This document shows positions 9,134-17,247 of a DNA stretch of 64,000 bases, piece after piece. The notes below the pieces were generated by a model. That model had not been told where the DNA came from, did not search any database, and saw only the letters and a program-made list of their open reading frames with translations. The stretch spans positions 248,001 through 312,000 of the forward strand of contig NZ_BPQQ01000031.1 of assembly GCF_022179325.1 (NCBI RefSeq). The letters are read 5' to 3'. Numbering within the stretch: the stretch's first letter is position 1; every line of letters begins with the position of its first letter. Position numbers and translations under genes: made by a program. Origin of the DNA: Methylobacterium isbiliense (lineage in GTDB: Bacteria > Pseudomonadota > Alphaproteobacteria > Rhizobiales > Beijerinckiaceae).

Positions 9134-9364
9134 TCACACGTTTGCTGCCGGTTTGACGGCGGTCGACCAGTTCCAAGGCAGGAGTACGTCGAGATCTCGG
9201 GCCGGATGACCGCTGCTCATCCGGGTCAACACGTCGGTGAGGTAGGCATAGAGCTCGACGCCGTTGAGCTTGGCCGTCTCGATCAAAGAAGCGATGACGG
9301 CCCACCGCGCTCCGCCGCCATCTGAACCGGCGAACAGGTAGTTCTTGCGCCCGACCGCCATCAC
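9134..9364 (-). pseudogene. IS66-family transposase (TnpC) C-terminal remnant
   Basis: About 76 residues remain: GRKNYLFAGSDGGG, then LIETAKLNGVELYAYLTDVL and LLPWNW. This is the conserved C-terminal end of IS66 transposases, which are normally about 500 residues. The catalytic DDE core and the accessory genes are gone. It marks an old insertion truncated by the recombinase module to its right. Confidence 0.85.
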
Positions 9365-9435
9365 CCGTTCATTCTGCCCATGTCGGGCAGGAAGCGGAGG
9401 TTCGTTATCGCGGGCACCCCCATTCCGGCCGGAAG

Positions 9436-9837
9436 GTGCTGGTGCGCCGGGTCGAGCAGCGGACGTACGGCCCGATTCTCCTGGTGCAAGCGCCTTCCGG
9501 CGTTGTGATCGTCATGGCCGGATGGATGTTCGACCCGGTTCACTGCGCCGGCATGACGTCCGGGTCTCCGCGCGTCGATGTCACGGCGCTGATCGAGCTG
9601 GCGCGGCTGTTGAGTGGGGCAGACAGCCCCGCAAAGTTCCGGAGCGATGTCGGCATCGTTCCGGAGGCACAGGATGGAACCTTTCAAGCGGCCGGCCGCG
9701 GTGCCGGATCGGCAGATCAGCTTCCTCTTCGAACAGGACGGGCTGGAGGGCCTGAGCGCTCAGGAACGCGACACGGTCGTCGCAATGCTGGCGCAGATCC
9801 TCATGCAGGCCGGCGGCCTCGGCGTCGAGGAGCTTGA
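9436..9837 (+). pseudogene. DUF5372-like protein of a serine-recombinase module, start and end uncertain
   Basis: The protein-like part runs from about 9394 to 9690 and includes RRVEQRTYGPILLVQAPSG, then AGWMFDPVHCAGM and SPRVDVTALIELARLL. Small proteins of this kind precede a second small gene and a large serine recombinase in many alphaproteobacterial mobile modules, and that order is kept here. The frame stays open upstream with matching residues (GHPHSGRKVL) but lacks an ATG. Downstream it overlaps the next gene in a low-complexity frame, so it is probably damaged. Its function is unknown. Confidence 0.5.
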
Positions 9838-9853
9838 CGATGACGAGCGCTGA
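9674..9853 (+). CDS. small protein of the serine-recombinase module
   Basis: The protein has 59 residues from the ATG at 9674, preceded by AGG. It reads MEPFKRPAAVPDRQ, then LSAQERDTVVAMLAQIL, an amphipathic helix, and ends in an acidic tail. Its 3' end overlaps the recombinase start, as in translationally coupled modules of this kind. It is intact in itself, but the recombinase it accompanies is truncated, so it is probably non-functional now. Confidence 0.6.
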   Translation: MEPFKRPAAVPDRQISFLFEQDGLEGLSAQERDTVVAMLAQILMQAGGLGVEELDDDER

Positions 9854-10043
9854 GCTGCTCCCGCCAGCCATCCTGAAGCGAACGGCGGTCGTCTATGTGC
9901 GGCAGTCGACGCAATCCCAGGTCATGACCAATCTCGAGAGCAAACGGCGCCAGTACAATCTGGTCGATGTCGCCCGCCAGCGCGGCTTTGTCGACGTCGA
10001 GGTCATCGACGATGATCTCGGCCGGTCGGCGAGCGGACTTTAG
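9840..10043 (+). pseudogene. serine recombinase, N-terminal fragment
   Basis: Translation from the ATG at 9840 gives RTAVVYVRQSTQSQV, the resolvase N-terminus with the catalytic Ser of the RQST motif. KRRQYNLVDVARQRGF and IDDDLGRSASG follow, then a stop at 10041-10043. Intact relatives continue for several hundred residues. The break falls at the left edge of the IS110-like element, so insertion of that element is the likely cause. I did not find the remainder on the other side, so a deletion probably followed. Confidence 0.8.
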
Positions 10044-10204
10044 CAACATCACCGCGCCGACGCGCCCGAACAAAGCCCCGCTTCCGTTTGCCAGCGCCCT
10101 GGGCCTACGCGCTCTGCCACGCCGCATGAATGGCCAAAGATACCATGCAGGGAGCTGGAGATTGGATCACTCTCCGGTTCTCTGACCTTGGACCGGAGTT
10201 GGCC

Positions 10205-11359
10205 ATGCTTGATCGTGAACAGATCCAGACAAACCTGCCTGAGGTTGCTGTGTTCGTCACGCTGGAACTCAGCAAGTCGGCATGGCTCCTGGCCGCCCAG
10301 GCCGTCCCGAGCGGGAAGACCTCTGCACACCGGGTGAGCGGCGGCGACGTGGAGGGCCTGCTCGCCTTGCTGCGCCGCCTGCAGGCTCGCGAACAGCGCA
10401 GCTCCGGCCGAGAGGTCGCGATCATCCTCGGCTACGAGGCCGGATACGACGGCTTCTGGCTGCAGCGCCGCCTCGCGGCCGAGGCAATCACCTGCTTCGT
10501 CATGGATCCCGGCAGCCTCCAGGTCGACCGCCGCGCGCGACGGGCCAAGACCGACCGGCTCGACGCGGCCATGCTGCTCCGGGCCCTGATGGCGTGGTGC
10601 CGCGGCGATCACGCCGCCTGCCGCATGGTGCAGGTGCCCTCGGTCGAGCGCGAGGATGCGCGGCGCACTCATCGCGAGCGCCAGCGCCTGATCGCGGAGC
10701 GGGTGCAGCACGTCAACCGGATCAAGGGCCTGCTCGCCACCCAGGGCGTCTACACGTTCCAGCCGCTGCGACGCGACCGTTGGGAGCGGTTGAAGGAGGT
10801 GCGCACCGGCGACGGGCGCGACCTGCCTCAGCGCCTGCGCGGCGAGATCGAGCGCGAGTTCCGGCGGCTGGAACTCGTGCTCGAACAGGTTGCGGCCGCC
10901 GAGGCCGAGCGCGATGCCGCCGTGGCGGATCCGGCCGTCACGGACGCCGACGCCGAGAAGGTGGCGCGTCTGGCCCGGCTCGGTGGCATCGGCACCGAGC
11001 TGGCCACGGTGCTGGTGCGCGAGGCGCTGTACCAGCCGTTCGCCAACCGCAAGCAAATGACCGCCTATTCCGGGCTCACGCCGAACCCGTACGCCAGCGG
11101 CGACCGACAGCGCGACCAGGGCATCTCAAAGGCCGGGAACCCACTCCTGCGGAAGTCGATGGTCGAGCTGGCGTGGCTGTGGCTGCGCTATCAGCCGGGC
11201 AGCGGGCTCGCCCGCTGGTTCGTCGAGCGGTTCGGCACCGGACGCGGGCGCATCCGCAAGATCACCGCGGTGGCGCTGGCGCGCAAGCTGCTGGTCGCCC
11301 TGTGGCGCTATCTCGCCACCGGGCTGGTTCCAGAGGGCGCGCGCCTGAAAGCGGCCTGA
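10205..11359 (+). CDS. IS110-family DEDD transposase
   Basis: The protein has 384 residues from the ATG at 10205; an in-frame ATG at 10130 would add 25 residues without family character. The N-terminal RuvC-like DEDD domain shows LELSKSAWLL, then GYEAGYDGFWL and KTDRLDAAMLL. The C-terminal Transposase_20 domain shows LGGIGTELATVLV, AYSGLTPNPYASG and GNPLLRKSMVELAWLW. The first acidic position is Glu (LELSK) where most relatives have Asp. The reading frame is intact, so the element may still be active. It sits in the damaged recombinase module. Confidence 0.93.
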   Translation: MLDREQIQTNLPEVAVFVTLELSKSAWLLAAQAVPSGKTSAHRVSGGDVEGLLALLRRLQAREQRSSGREVAIILGYEAGYDGFWLQRRLAAEAITCFVMDPGSLQVDRRARRAKTDRLDAAMLLRALMAWCRGDHAACRMVQVPSVEREDARRTHRERQRLIAERVQHVNRIKGLLATQGVYTFQPLRRDRWERLKEVRTGDGRDLPQRLRGEIEREFRRLELVLEQVAAAEAERDAAVADPAVTDADAEKVARLARLGGIGTELATVLVREALYQPFANRKQMTAYSGLTPNPYASGDRQRDQGISKAGNPLLRKSMVELAWLWLRYQPGSGLARWFVERFGTGRGRIRKITAVALARKLLVALWRYLATGLVPEGARLKAA

Positions 11360-11690
11360 GGATCAAGGTTCGTCCGCCGGGCCGGTCCACGGCATGTCGG
11401 ACGAGTGGGGGCAGGCGTGTGACCGGAGCTCGACGGGGTTTGCTGCCGTCGCCAAAGATGGGTCCCGCCGCCTTCAGCCGGTTCGCCTCGCATGAGGCAT
11501 CTTGGTCAGGAACGTTCTGTTCCGCCGGACACGAGTGGATCCGCGAGCCCGGCGCTCGCACGACATCCCGGCTCCCCCGCCCGTCCGAAACGTCGATCAC
11601 CGACCCCCTTGCGGAAATGCCTCATACGAGAGTTTGGATGAAGGACCGGCCGCGCTGCGGGCACCTTCAAACGTAAGTGCCGGCGCTCCG
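11360..11690 (+). other. 3' non-coding end of the IS110 element, bridge-RNA candidate
   Basis: About 330 bp after the transposase stop carry no gene. A perfect 9-bp inverted repeat (ATGAGGCAT at 11492-11500, ATGCCTCAT at 11617-11625) spans about 125 nt, and GC-rich pairing segments lie between. In the IS1111 branch of IS110 elements the bridge RNA comes from the end downstream of the transposase. The longer 3' than 5' non-coding part here fits that layout. This is an inference from layout; I have not folded the RNA. Confidence 0.35.
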
Positions 11691-11770
11691 TCTTGCAGCT
11701 CCCGCACAAACTGCATAACCTGTACGCGTGGACGCTCGTTAGAGCGCTGGCAGCAATAGCTTTTTTGGTT

Positions 11771-11799
11771 GCAGGTTCGAGTCCTGCCGGGCCCACTTA
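11771..11799 (+). repeat. tRNA 3'-end fragment (T-arm and acceptor strand), likely old attachment site
   Basis: GCAGG-TTCGAGT-CCTGC forms a perfect T-arm with the invariant TTC. It is followed by CGGGCCC and A, the 3' acceptor strand and discriminator, and then CTTA instead of CCA. Upstream sequence does not form a matching 5' acceptor strand (GGGCCCG expected) or a proper anticodon arm, so this is not a working tRNA gene. Duplicated tRNA 3' ends are the usual footprint of integration. Its last bases overlap the stop codon of the adjacent integrase. Confidence 0.6.
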
Positions 11800-13851
11800 T
11801 CCCCGAGAGATGGAGCGTCTGCGGGCTCTTGCGAATGGCGGCCGCTCTTTTGCGGAGACCCACGGGAGCAGCTGTATTGGCTTCTGCGCTAGATGGTTGG
11901 TGACCGCTGGAACCTTTTTCAGCTCCTCCAGCATCAATGCCAGAGCTGTCGGATCGCAATAACGCTCGTCTGTTTCACCGGACCCGGCGTGTCCAAGGAT
12001 GTCGGCTCTGATTTCCGTGTGAACGCGGGCTTGCTTAAGATTGTTGCCGAGCGAATGTCTGAAGGAGTGGATGACCTTTTTACGTTCTGCTTCGTTTGAG
12101 ATCGCTTTTCGAAGTCCGCTGCTAAATTCATCGTAGAGGCGATCGCCGAGCGGCGAGCTTGAGTTTGGCGATTTTAGATCCGGAAACACGAGTCCGTATC
12201 CGAGTGCGCGAACAGCTTTGACGTAGTCCAAAAACCCGAGGCGGAGCACCTCTGGGTGCAAAGCGACAAACCGAATAGATTGAACGTTCTTAAGACGACG
12301 CGTTTCGTTGAATCGAAAAGCAAGGTATGCAATCCCGCTTGCCTCCTCCACGTCGTCGACATGAAGTCCTGCAATTTCCTCTCGTCTCGCGCCTGTATAA
12401 TAGAGTAAAATAATTGCGAAGTACAAAGCGCGATGGAATACCTGATCGCCGGTGGTAAACGGATCGCGCCACGAACGACAGCCTGTGAAGCAGGGCAGTC
12501 GGAAGATCGCCGCAACATCGTCGTTGCTAAGAGATGGTCGCCGGTTACGTGCCCTGTCCCGCTTGCGGGCGCGAAGGAGCGCGAGATCGATGCTCGCATC
12601 AATCGCGAGGCCCTGCGCTTTGAGAAATGTTACAAGCTGTCCGAGGAAAGTCAGGTGACGGTTGATGGTATCCCCGACGATGCCTCGTTTGTTGGTTGGA
12701 AGCTTGGCGCCAATCTCACGCAGTTCGGCAGTGCTGCGTTCGGCATCACGAGGGCTCTTACCATACGACGGCGAGACGGACCGCAAAAGATCAACTAATT
12801 CGGCAAAATGGCTCTGCCGAAGATCAGTCACACGGATGAGGCCGTTCTCGACGAGTAGCTTGGCGAACAGGGCAAAAATCTGACGCGCCTGGTGCTGTGT
12901 TTTTGCATCCCAGGTTTCGTCACGAGCGCGCCCGGCGATCATCGCCTCCCCGAACGCTATGATTGGATGCATCCCCTTCTGATGAGGCTCTTGGTCCGTC
13001 GTATCCAGCGCGAGGTCCGGGCTTGCTGACACGATTGCAACGCCTGTCGGCATTTGAGGGACGGCATCAGCGTTTGATTGCGAACGAGCTGTACTCACGG
13101 TTGCCGTCGAGCCTGTGGCCTCCGGCGGCACCTGCGCTTCCCTCAGCAGGATCGCGTCGCGCAGTGTGACCTCTTCGATCCGAAGACCATCGTAGCGGCG
13201 CTCAGTTGCAAAGGCCGCCGCGGACATACCGCGGAAGGCAATCTCCTGAGCTAGAGACAAGTTAGTCATGGTCGGTGCGACCGCTTGGTTTGCGAGCAGC
13301 CCTTCCAGCCGAGCGCGAGGCATCAGGTGGCCGTTCTGGCGCACCATCGCGGCCAGCGTCGCCCGTGCTTCCTCAATGTCGAGGTCATTCAGCCCGTCGC
13401 GACGCATCTCATCAGCCAACGGAGTATCAATGGTCGCTGCCGCGCCGCGCGCTCCAAGGATACGCAGGATCCATCCCATACGCCGATCGGCACGCCGGCT
13501 CGCCTCAGGATCGAAGTCCGGTTCTGCACGTTCTGCCGCAGCGATCCGGTCGAGTTTTTCGAGGTGGGCCAATAGGCTTTCGCGAAAGATGCCGTCGAGC
13601 TGGCGGCGGCTCATGATGAGATCGGGTTCGGGCTCGCTCATGGCGCGATGAAAAAGCTGATCGGAATGAGCCGTGAGCTGGCTCGCGAGGAAGCGTGCCC
13701 TGGCTGGGTCGCGCGTGCCTAGGCTTACCACGAGCTGCCTGGAACGGCAGAATCGGATCAGCGGCAGCGGGATCCGGCGGCGCCAGGAATAGCTCCCACC
13801 GCGCCTGTAAGCATGAGCGATAGCCGGCACCGGACACCTCGTGTGAGACAC
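11797..13851 (-). CDS. tyrosine-type site-specific integrase of the left island
   Basis: The protein has 684 residues. The N-terminal half is a core-binding region with DUF6538-like RRIPLPLIRF near the start. The C-terminal catalytic domain carries the Arg in YYTGARREEIAGL, HSFRHSLGNNL, GHAGSGETDERY and the nucleophile Tyr at the end of that motif. The gene reads leftwards. Its start is 80 bp from the 20-bp tRNA-Gln repeat at 13931-13950, and its stop overlaps a different tRNA fragment at 11771-11799. Base composition is lower in GC than the surroundings (12100-12450 especially), which indicates separate acquisition. Confidence 0.92.
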   Translation of the reverse strand: MSHTRCPVPAIAHAYRRGGSYSWRRRIPLPLIRFCRSRQLVVSLGTRDPARARFLASQLTAHSDQLFHRAMSEPEPDLIMSRRQLDGIFRESLLAHLEKLDRIAAAERAEPDFDPEASRRADRRMGWILRILGARGAAATIDTPLADEMRRDGLNDLDIEEARATLAAMVRQNGHLMPRARLEGLLANQAVAPTMTNLSLAQEIAFRGMSAAAFATERRYDGLRIEEVTLRDAILLREAQVPPEATGSTATVSTARSQSNADAVPQMPTGVAIVSASPDLALDTTDQEPHQKGMHPIIAFGEAMIAGRARDETWDAKTQHQARQIFALFAKLLVENGLIRVTDLRQSHFAELVDLLRSVSPSYGKSPRDAERSTAELREIGAKLPTNKRGIVGDTINRHLTFLGQLVTFLKAQGLAIDASIDLALLRARKRDRARNRRPSLSNDDVAAIFRLPCFTGCRSWRDPFTTGDQVFHRALYFAIILLYYTGARREEIAGLHVDDVEEASGIAYLAFRFNETRRLKNVQSIRFVALHPEVLRLGFLDYVKAVRALGYGLVFPDLKSPNSSSPLGDRLYDEFSSGLRKAISNEAERKKVIHSFRHSLGNNLKQARVHTEIRADILGHAGSGETDERYCDPTALALMLEELKKVPAVTNHLAQKPIQLLPWVSAKERPPFARARRRSISRG

Positions 13852-13930
13852 GCATGTGCAACACCGATGTGTGCCGACGCCTCCCGCTTCAGCGGGAAAT
13901 CGTTCGAATTCAGAGACTTACGGGGGAATT

Positions 13931-13950
13931 TGGCTGGGGCGCCAGGATTC
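13931..13950. repeat. distal attachment site (attL), 20-bp direct repeat
   Basis: TGGCTGGGGCGCCAGGATTC is identical to 31067-31086, the 3' end of the intact tRNA-Gln gene. The flanking bases differ on both sides (T and C here, G and G there), so the identity is exactly 20 bp. It marks the left end of the integrated element whose integrase starts 123 bp to the right. Confidence 0.92.
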
Positions 13951-14016
13951 CCAGCATACCTCCGTCAAGCCCTTGTTCCACAAGCAAACCGCTGTTTTCG
14001 TTGACATTTCTGGGCT

Positions 14017-14039
14017 GACTGTTACGACTGACTGTTACG
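14017..14039. promoter_or_regulatory. candidate integrase arm-type sites, left end
   Basis: The 10-mer GACTGTTACG occurs twice in direct orientation (14017-14026 and 14030-14039), starting 67 bp inside the left 20-bp repeat. The extended 13-mer GACTGTTACGACT recurs at 30990-31002, whose matching 10-mer ends 67 bp inside the right repeat. Equal spacing from both core sites suggests arm-type integrase binding sites. This is inferred from position and identity. Confidence 0.55.
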
Positions 14040-14072
14040 GCGAGCCGTCCCGGTTGGCCCTCGGATCAGCCT

Positions 14073-15857
14073 ATGTGCCTCGCCACCAACATCGCCCGCC
14101 GCGCCGGCTCAGCTTCCTACTATGCGCGCCTCAGCGTGCCGAAGGACCTTCAGGCCATCGTGGGTAAGAAGGAGGTGTGGAAGTCGCTCGGCACGAAGGA
14201 TGCGCGGCAGGCGAGGGCGCTTGTGGCGCCCGTGCTTGCGAAGTGGCACGCCGAGTTCGAAGAACTGCGGCGGCGCCGGCAGGCGACCCCTGACGATGTG
14301 CGGGCCGCGACGTGGGAGCACTACAAGGCCGAGGTCGAGTTCCACCAGCAGCAGCGCCTGAGCCTGCCCACCAAGGCCGAGATCGACGGCGCGGTAGATC
14401 AGGCGCGCGCCGCCGTGGCGAGCGGGCAAGGTCGCGAAGGCCCCATCGACCTCCTCAACGTCGTGGGCGATGCCCTTGTGTTGAAGGGGCAATCGGAATG
14501 GCAGCGGGAGCAGCGCACGGTCCGCAAGGCAACGATCGAGAAGCACCTCGCCGAGGGAGAGACGGCGCTGGTGGAGGGCTGGGCGCTCGACGTGATCAGG
14601 CGCGAGGGATGGGCGATGGAGCCCGGCTCTCCGGCATTCCGCGATCTATGCCAACGCCTACAACGAGCCGAACTGGAAGCGCTCCGGCGAGCCGAGGAGC
14701 ACGACCGTGGCGACTTCACCGGCAAGCCCAATGACCCGGCAGTAAAGGCGCCCGCGCCCAACCTGCATGTCATCGCCGCGCCGGGCGAGGGCGTGATGGA
14801 GCTGTTCGAGACCTTCGCGAGCGAGAACCCGAAGAAGGTGAAGCCGGACACGATCCGGATGAACCGAGAGATCGTCGGCTGGTTCGCGCAGCACGTCGGC
14901 CCGACCTTCCCGGCCTTCAAGATCGACAAGAAGGCCGTCCGCGAGTGGAAACAGGCGCTCGCCAAGTTCCCGATCAAGGCAGCCGAGGTGCGAGATTTCC
15001 GCGGCCTGACTTTCAAGAAGATCATCGCGGCCAATGAGCACGCGAAACGTCAAGTTTTGTCGGAAACCACCATAAACAAATACCTATCAGCCCTCGGCGC
15101 ATTCTGCCAATGGCTGATGCAGAACGGCATCATTGATTCAAACCCGGTCGACGGGATGCACCTAGGCAAGGACCGCCGGTCGAAGGTCCGACCCTACACG
15201 CCCGAGGAGCTGACTCGCATCTTCGCGTCACCCCTGTTCACCGGCTGCCTGTCGGAGGCAGAGGAGCACCGGCCCGGCAACGTGCGTCTCGCCGATCACC
15301 GCTACTGGTTGCCGCTCCTGTCGCTGTTCACGGGCGCGCGCATGAACGAGCTCGCGCAACTCCTCGTGGCGGACGTGCGCCAGGAACGCGGTCGCTGGAT
15401 CTTACACGTGACCCGCGAGGGCGATGAGACGAAAACGGTCAAGACCAAGGGATCACAGCGCGTGATTCCCGTGCATCCTGAGCTCGAGCGCCTCGGCTTC
15501 CTCGACTACCACACGCAGCGGAGCGCTGCGGGCGACCGCCGCCTCTTCCCCGAGATCAAGCCGGACGCTCGCGGCCACCTCTCCGGACACTTCTCGCGAT
15601 TCTGGGGCCGCTACGTGGCGCGGATCGGTGTGAAGGACGACGCGGCAGTCAACTTCCACTCGTTCCGGCACGGCATGGCGGACGCGCTGCGCCGCGCCGG
15701 CTTTCGCGACGAGGAGTTCGGCTTCCTCCTCGGCCACACCCAAGCGACGACGACCGGGCGTTACGGCATCCTGGCTGAGGGCGACCTCACGCAGCGCTGC
15801 AAGATGATCGATGCAGTCGAGTTCCCCGGCCTGGACCTGAAGCATCTTCACCGTTGA
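14073..15857 (+). CDS. tyrosine-type phage integrase
   Basis: The protein has 594 residues. The N-terminal DUF6538-like segment (SYYARLSVPKDLQAIVGKK, then KSLGTKDARQARALV) leads into a SAM-like core-binding region around residues 235-350. The catalytic domain carries the Arg in LFTGARMNELAQL, HSFRHGMADALRRAG, LLGHTQATTTGRYG and the nucleophile Tyr in TGRYG. It would cut and join DNA at the tRNA-Gln 3' end. The start ATG lies 123 bp inside the left repeat, with arm-site candidates between. A terminator follows directly, isolating the gene from the structural operon. Confidence 0.95.
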   Translation: MCLATNIARRAGSASYYARLSVPKDLQAIVGKKEVWKSLGTKDARQARALVAPVLAKWHAEFEELRRRRQATPDDVRAATWEHYKAEVEFHQQQRLSLPTKAEIDGAVDQARAAVASGQGREGPIDLLNVVGDALVLKGQSEWQREQRTVRKATIEKHLAEGETALVEGWALDVIRREGWAMEPGSPAFRDLCQRLQRAELEALRRAEEHDRGDFTGKPNDPAVKAPAPNLHVIAAPGEGVMELFETFASENPKKVKPDTIRMNREIVGWFAQHVGPTFPAFKIDKKAVREWKQALAKFPIKAAEVRDFRGLTFKKIIAANEHAKRQVLSETTINKYLSALGAFCQWLMQNGIIDSNPVDGMHLGKDRRSKVRPYTPEELTRIFASPLFTGCLSEAEEHRPGNVRLADHRYWLPLLSLFTGARMNELAQLLVADVRQERGRWILHVTREGDETKTVKTKGSQRVIPVHPELERLGFLDYHTQRSAAGDRRLFPEIKPDARGHLSGHFSRFWGRYVARIGVKDDAAVNFHSFRHGMADALRRAGFRDEEFGFLLGHTQATTTGRYGILAEGDLTQRCKMIDAVEFPGLDLKHLHR

Positions 15858-15879
15858 GGATGTTCGGCCTATCGCAAAT

Positions 15880-15912
15880 GCCATTGTTTGACGTAATGGC
15901 CTTTTTTCTTTG
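15880..15912 (+). terminator. intrinsic terminator after the integrase gene
   Basis: GCCATT (15880-15885) pairs with AATGGC (15895-15900) around a 9-nt loop. It is followed by CTTTTTTCTTT, a good U-tract. It begins 23 bp after the integrase stop and immediately precedes the promoter of the structural operon. Confidence 0.8.
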
Positions 15913-15936
15913 TGATGATCAGCGCCGTGCTATAAT
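15908..15936 (+). promoter_or_regulatory. candidate promoter of the structural operon
   Basis: A perfect -10 hexamer TATAAT lies at 15931-15936. The -35 side is weak: TTGTGA at 15910-15915 with 15-bp spacing is the best candidate. It lies between the integrase terminator and a palindrome at 15972-15993, and the portal start follows at 16012. A weak -35 with a perfect -10 would suit activated or repressed phage late transcription. Confidence 0.6.
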
Positions 15937-15971
15937 GTAGGCGTTGATGATCTAGCTGACGGTTCGTCGCC

Positions 15972-15993
15972 GATCAATCAACATTGATTGATC
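15972..15993. promoter_or_regulatory. palindromic operator candidate upstream of the portal gene
   Basis: GATCAATCAA and TTGATTGATC form 10-bp arms around the dinucleotide CA. The central 16 bp, CAATCAACATTGATTG, recurs with one change at 30389-30404. Its position about 36-57 bp downstream of the TATAAT suits a regulator that blocks or controls the structural operon. Confidence 0.65.
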
Positions 15994-16011
15994 ACCCATG
16001 CGTCGGACTTC

Positions 16012-17247
16012 ATGACCCCCACCATCACCGCCAGCTTCGGTTCGTTCGAGACGAAGGCCGCGCCTGCCGCGTCCGGCGTCGCTGGGCCGGAGCCGTGGCT
16101 CCTCGAGATGTGGGGCGCCGTCCCGGCCCTCGCCGGTCCCGCCGTCACGCCCGCCTCGGCGATGTCGTGCATGCCCGTGAAGGCGGCCGTGGAGCTGATC
16201 GCTGGTGCGCTCGGCACGGTCCCGGCCGGCATCTTCCGATCCGAGGGCGGCGGGAAGACCCTCGACGCCTCGCACCCTGCGCACCCGCTCGTGGCGCTCG
16301 ACGCCTGCCCGTGGATGACCGCCGGCAAGATGCGGGAGCAACTCACCACCGATGCCTTGCTCACCGGCAACGGCGTCGCCCGCGCGAACGTCGTGGAGGA
16401 CCGCGTCGTGGAGCTGAACCCGCTCCGGCCCGGCCAGGTGGACATCGAGTTCGACCCGATCACCACCGAGCCCCACTACCGCGTCCAGTGGATCGGCGGA
16501 TCCGAGGTGCTCCGCCACGACCAGGTGATGCACGTCAGCGCCCCGTGCAGCCTCAACGGCGTCTCCGGCACCGCCCCGATCGTCCACGCCCGGCAGGCCA
16601 TCAGCCTCGCCTTGGCGCTCGAGGCCCACGCCGCGCGCCTCTTCGCCCGTGGCGGCCGTCCCTCTGGTCTTCTCCGGCTCGACCAGCACGCCACGTCGGA
16701 CACGATCAAGCAGATCGGCGCAACCTGGTCGGCGCTCAACGCGGGCGACCAGTCCGGCAAGACGGCCGTGCTGCCCAAGGGCGTGCTGTTCGAGCAGCTC
16801 GGGCTCAGCTCCGTGGACGCGCAGTTCATGGAGCTGCGGACGTTCGCGATCCACGAGATCGCGCGGGCCTTCAACGTGCCGCCGACGCTCCTCGCCGAGC
16901 TGTCGAAGTCGACCCTCAACAACTCCGAGGTGCTCGGCCGGCAGTTCGTCCAGTTCACCCTCTTGCCGTGGGTGCAGGCGTTCCAGGACGCCTACCGGCG
17001 GCTCCTGATCCCGGTGCAGGATCGGCAGACCTACTCCGTCATCTTCGACCTCGACGACCTCCTCCGGGCCGACAGCACCGCCCGTGCCGCGCTCATCACG
17101 GCCCTGCGCTCGACCGGCTCGGCTACGGCGAACGACGTGCGCGCCCTTCAGGGCCTGCCGTCCCGGCCCGACGGCGACCGGCTCGAGAACCCCTACACTA
17201 CCAGCAACGCGGCCCCCGCCGCCAACCCGGCACCCTCCGATGATTGA
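16012..17247 (+). CDS. phage portal protein, HK97 family
   Basis: The protein has 411 residues from the ATG at 16012; an in-frame TTG at 15988 lies inside the palindrome and is less likely. Family features include VKAAVELIAGALGTVPAG, then LTTDALLTGNGVARAN, the lipase-like GVSGTAPI loop and FAIHEIARAFNVPPTLLAEL, the portal stem/crown region. Portal proteins form the dodecameric DNA gate of the head and the docking site for terminase. It is the first structural gene, behind its own promoter and operator. Its last codons overlap the next gene by 8 bp. Confidence 0.95.
   Translation: MTPTITASFGSFETKAAPAASGVAGPEPWLLEMWGAVPALAGPAVTPASAMSCMPVKAAVELIAGALGTVPAGIFRSEGGGKTLDASHPAHPLVALDACPWMTAGKMREQLTTDALLTGNGVARANVVEDRVVELNPLRPGQVDIEFDPITTEPHYRVQWIGGSEVLRHDQVMHVSAPCSLNGVSGTAPIVHARQAISLALALEAHAARLFARGGRPSGLLRLDQHATSDTIKQIGATWSALNAGDQSGKTAVLPKGVLFEQLGLSSVDAQFMELRTFAIHEIARAFNVPPTLLAELSKSTLNNSEVLGRQFVQFTLLPWVQAFQDAYRRLLIPVQDRQTYSVIFDLDDLLRADSTARAALITALRSTGSATANDVRALQGLPSRPDGDRLENPYTTSNAAPAANPAPSDD

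Larger units (their letters stand above)
10044..11690 (+). mobile_element. IS110-family insertion sequence (limits approximate)
   Basis: The element is defined by its DEDD transposase, by the abrupt end of the recombinase gene on the left, and by a non-coding 3' part of roughly 300 bp. IS110 elements lack clear terminal inverted repeats, so the ends cannot be fixed by eye. The left end lies between about 10030 and 10200 and the right end between about 11625 and 11700. IS110-type elements are now known to use a structured bridge RNA made from a non-coding end. Confidence 0.65.

Noticed and set aside
11700-11799. Complete functional tRNA gene
   Set aside because: The T-arm and 3' acceptor strand are present, but there is no matching 5' acceptor strand, no proper anticodon arm and no CCA.
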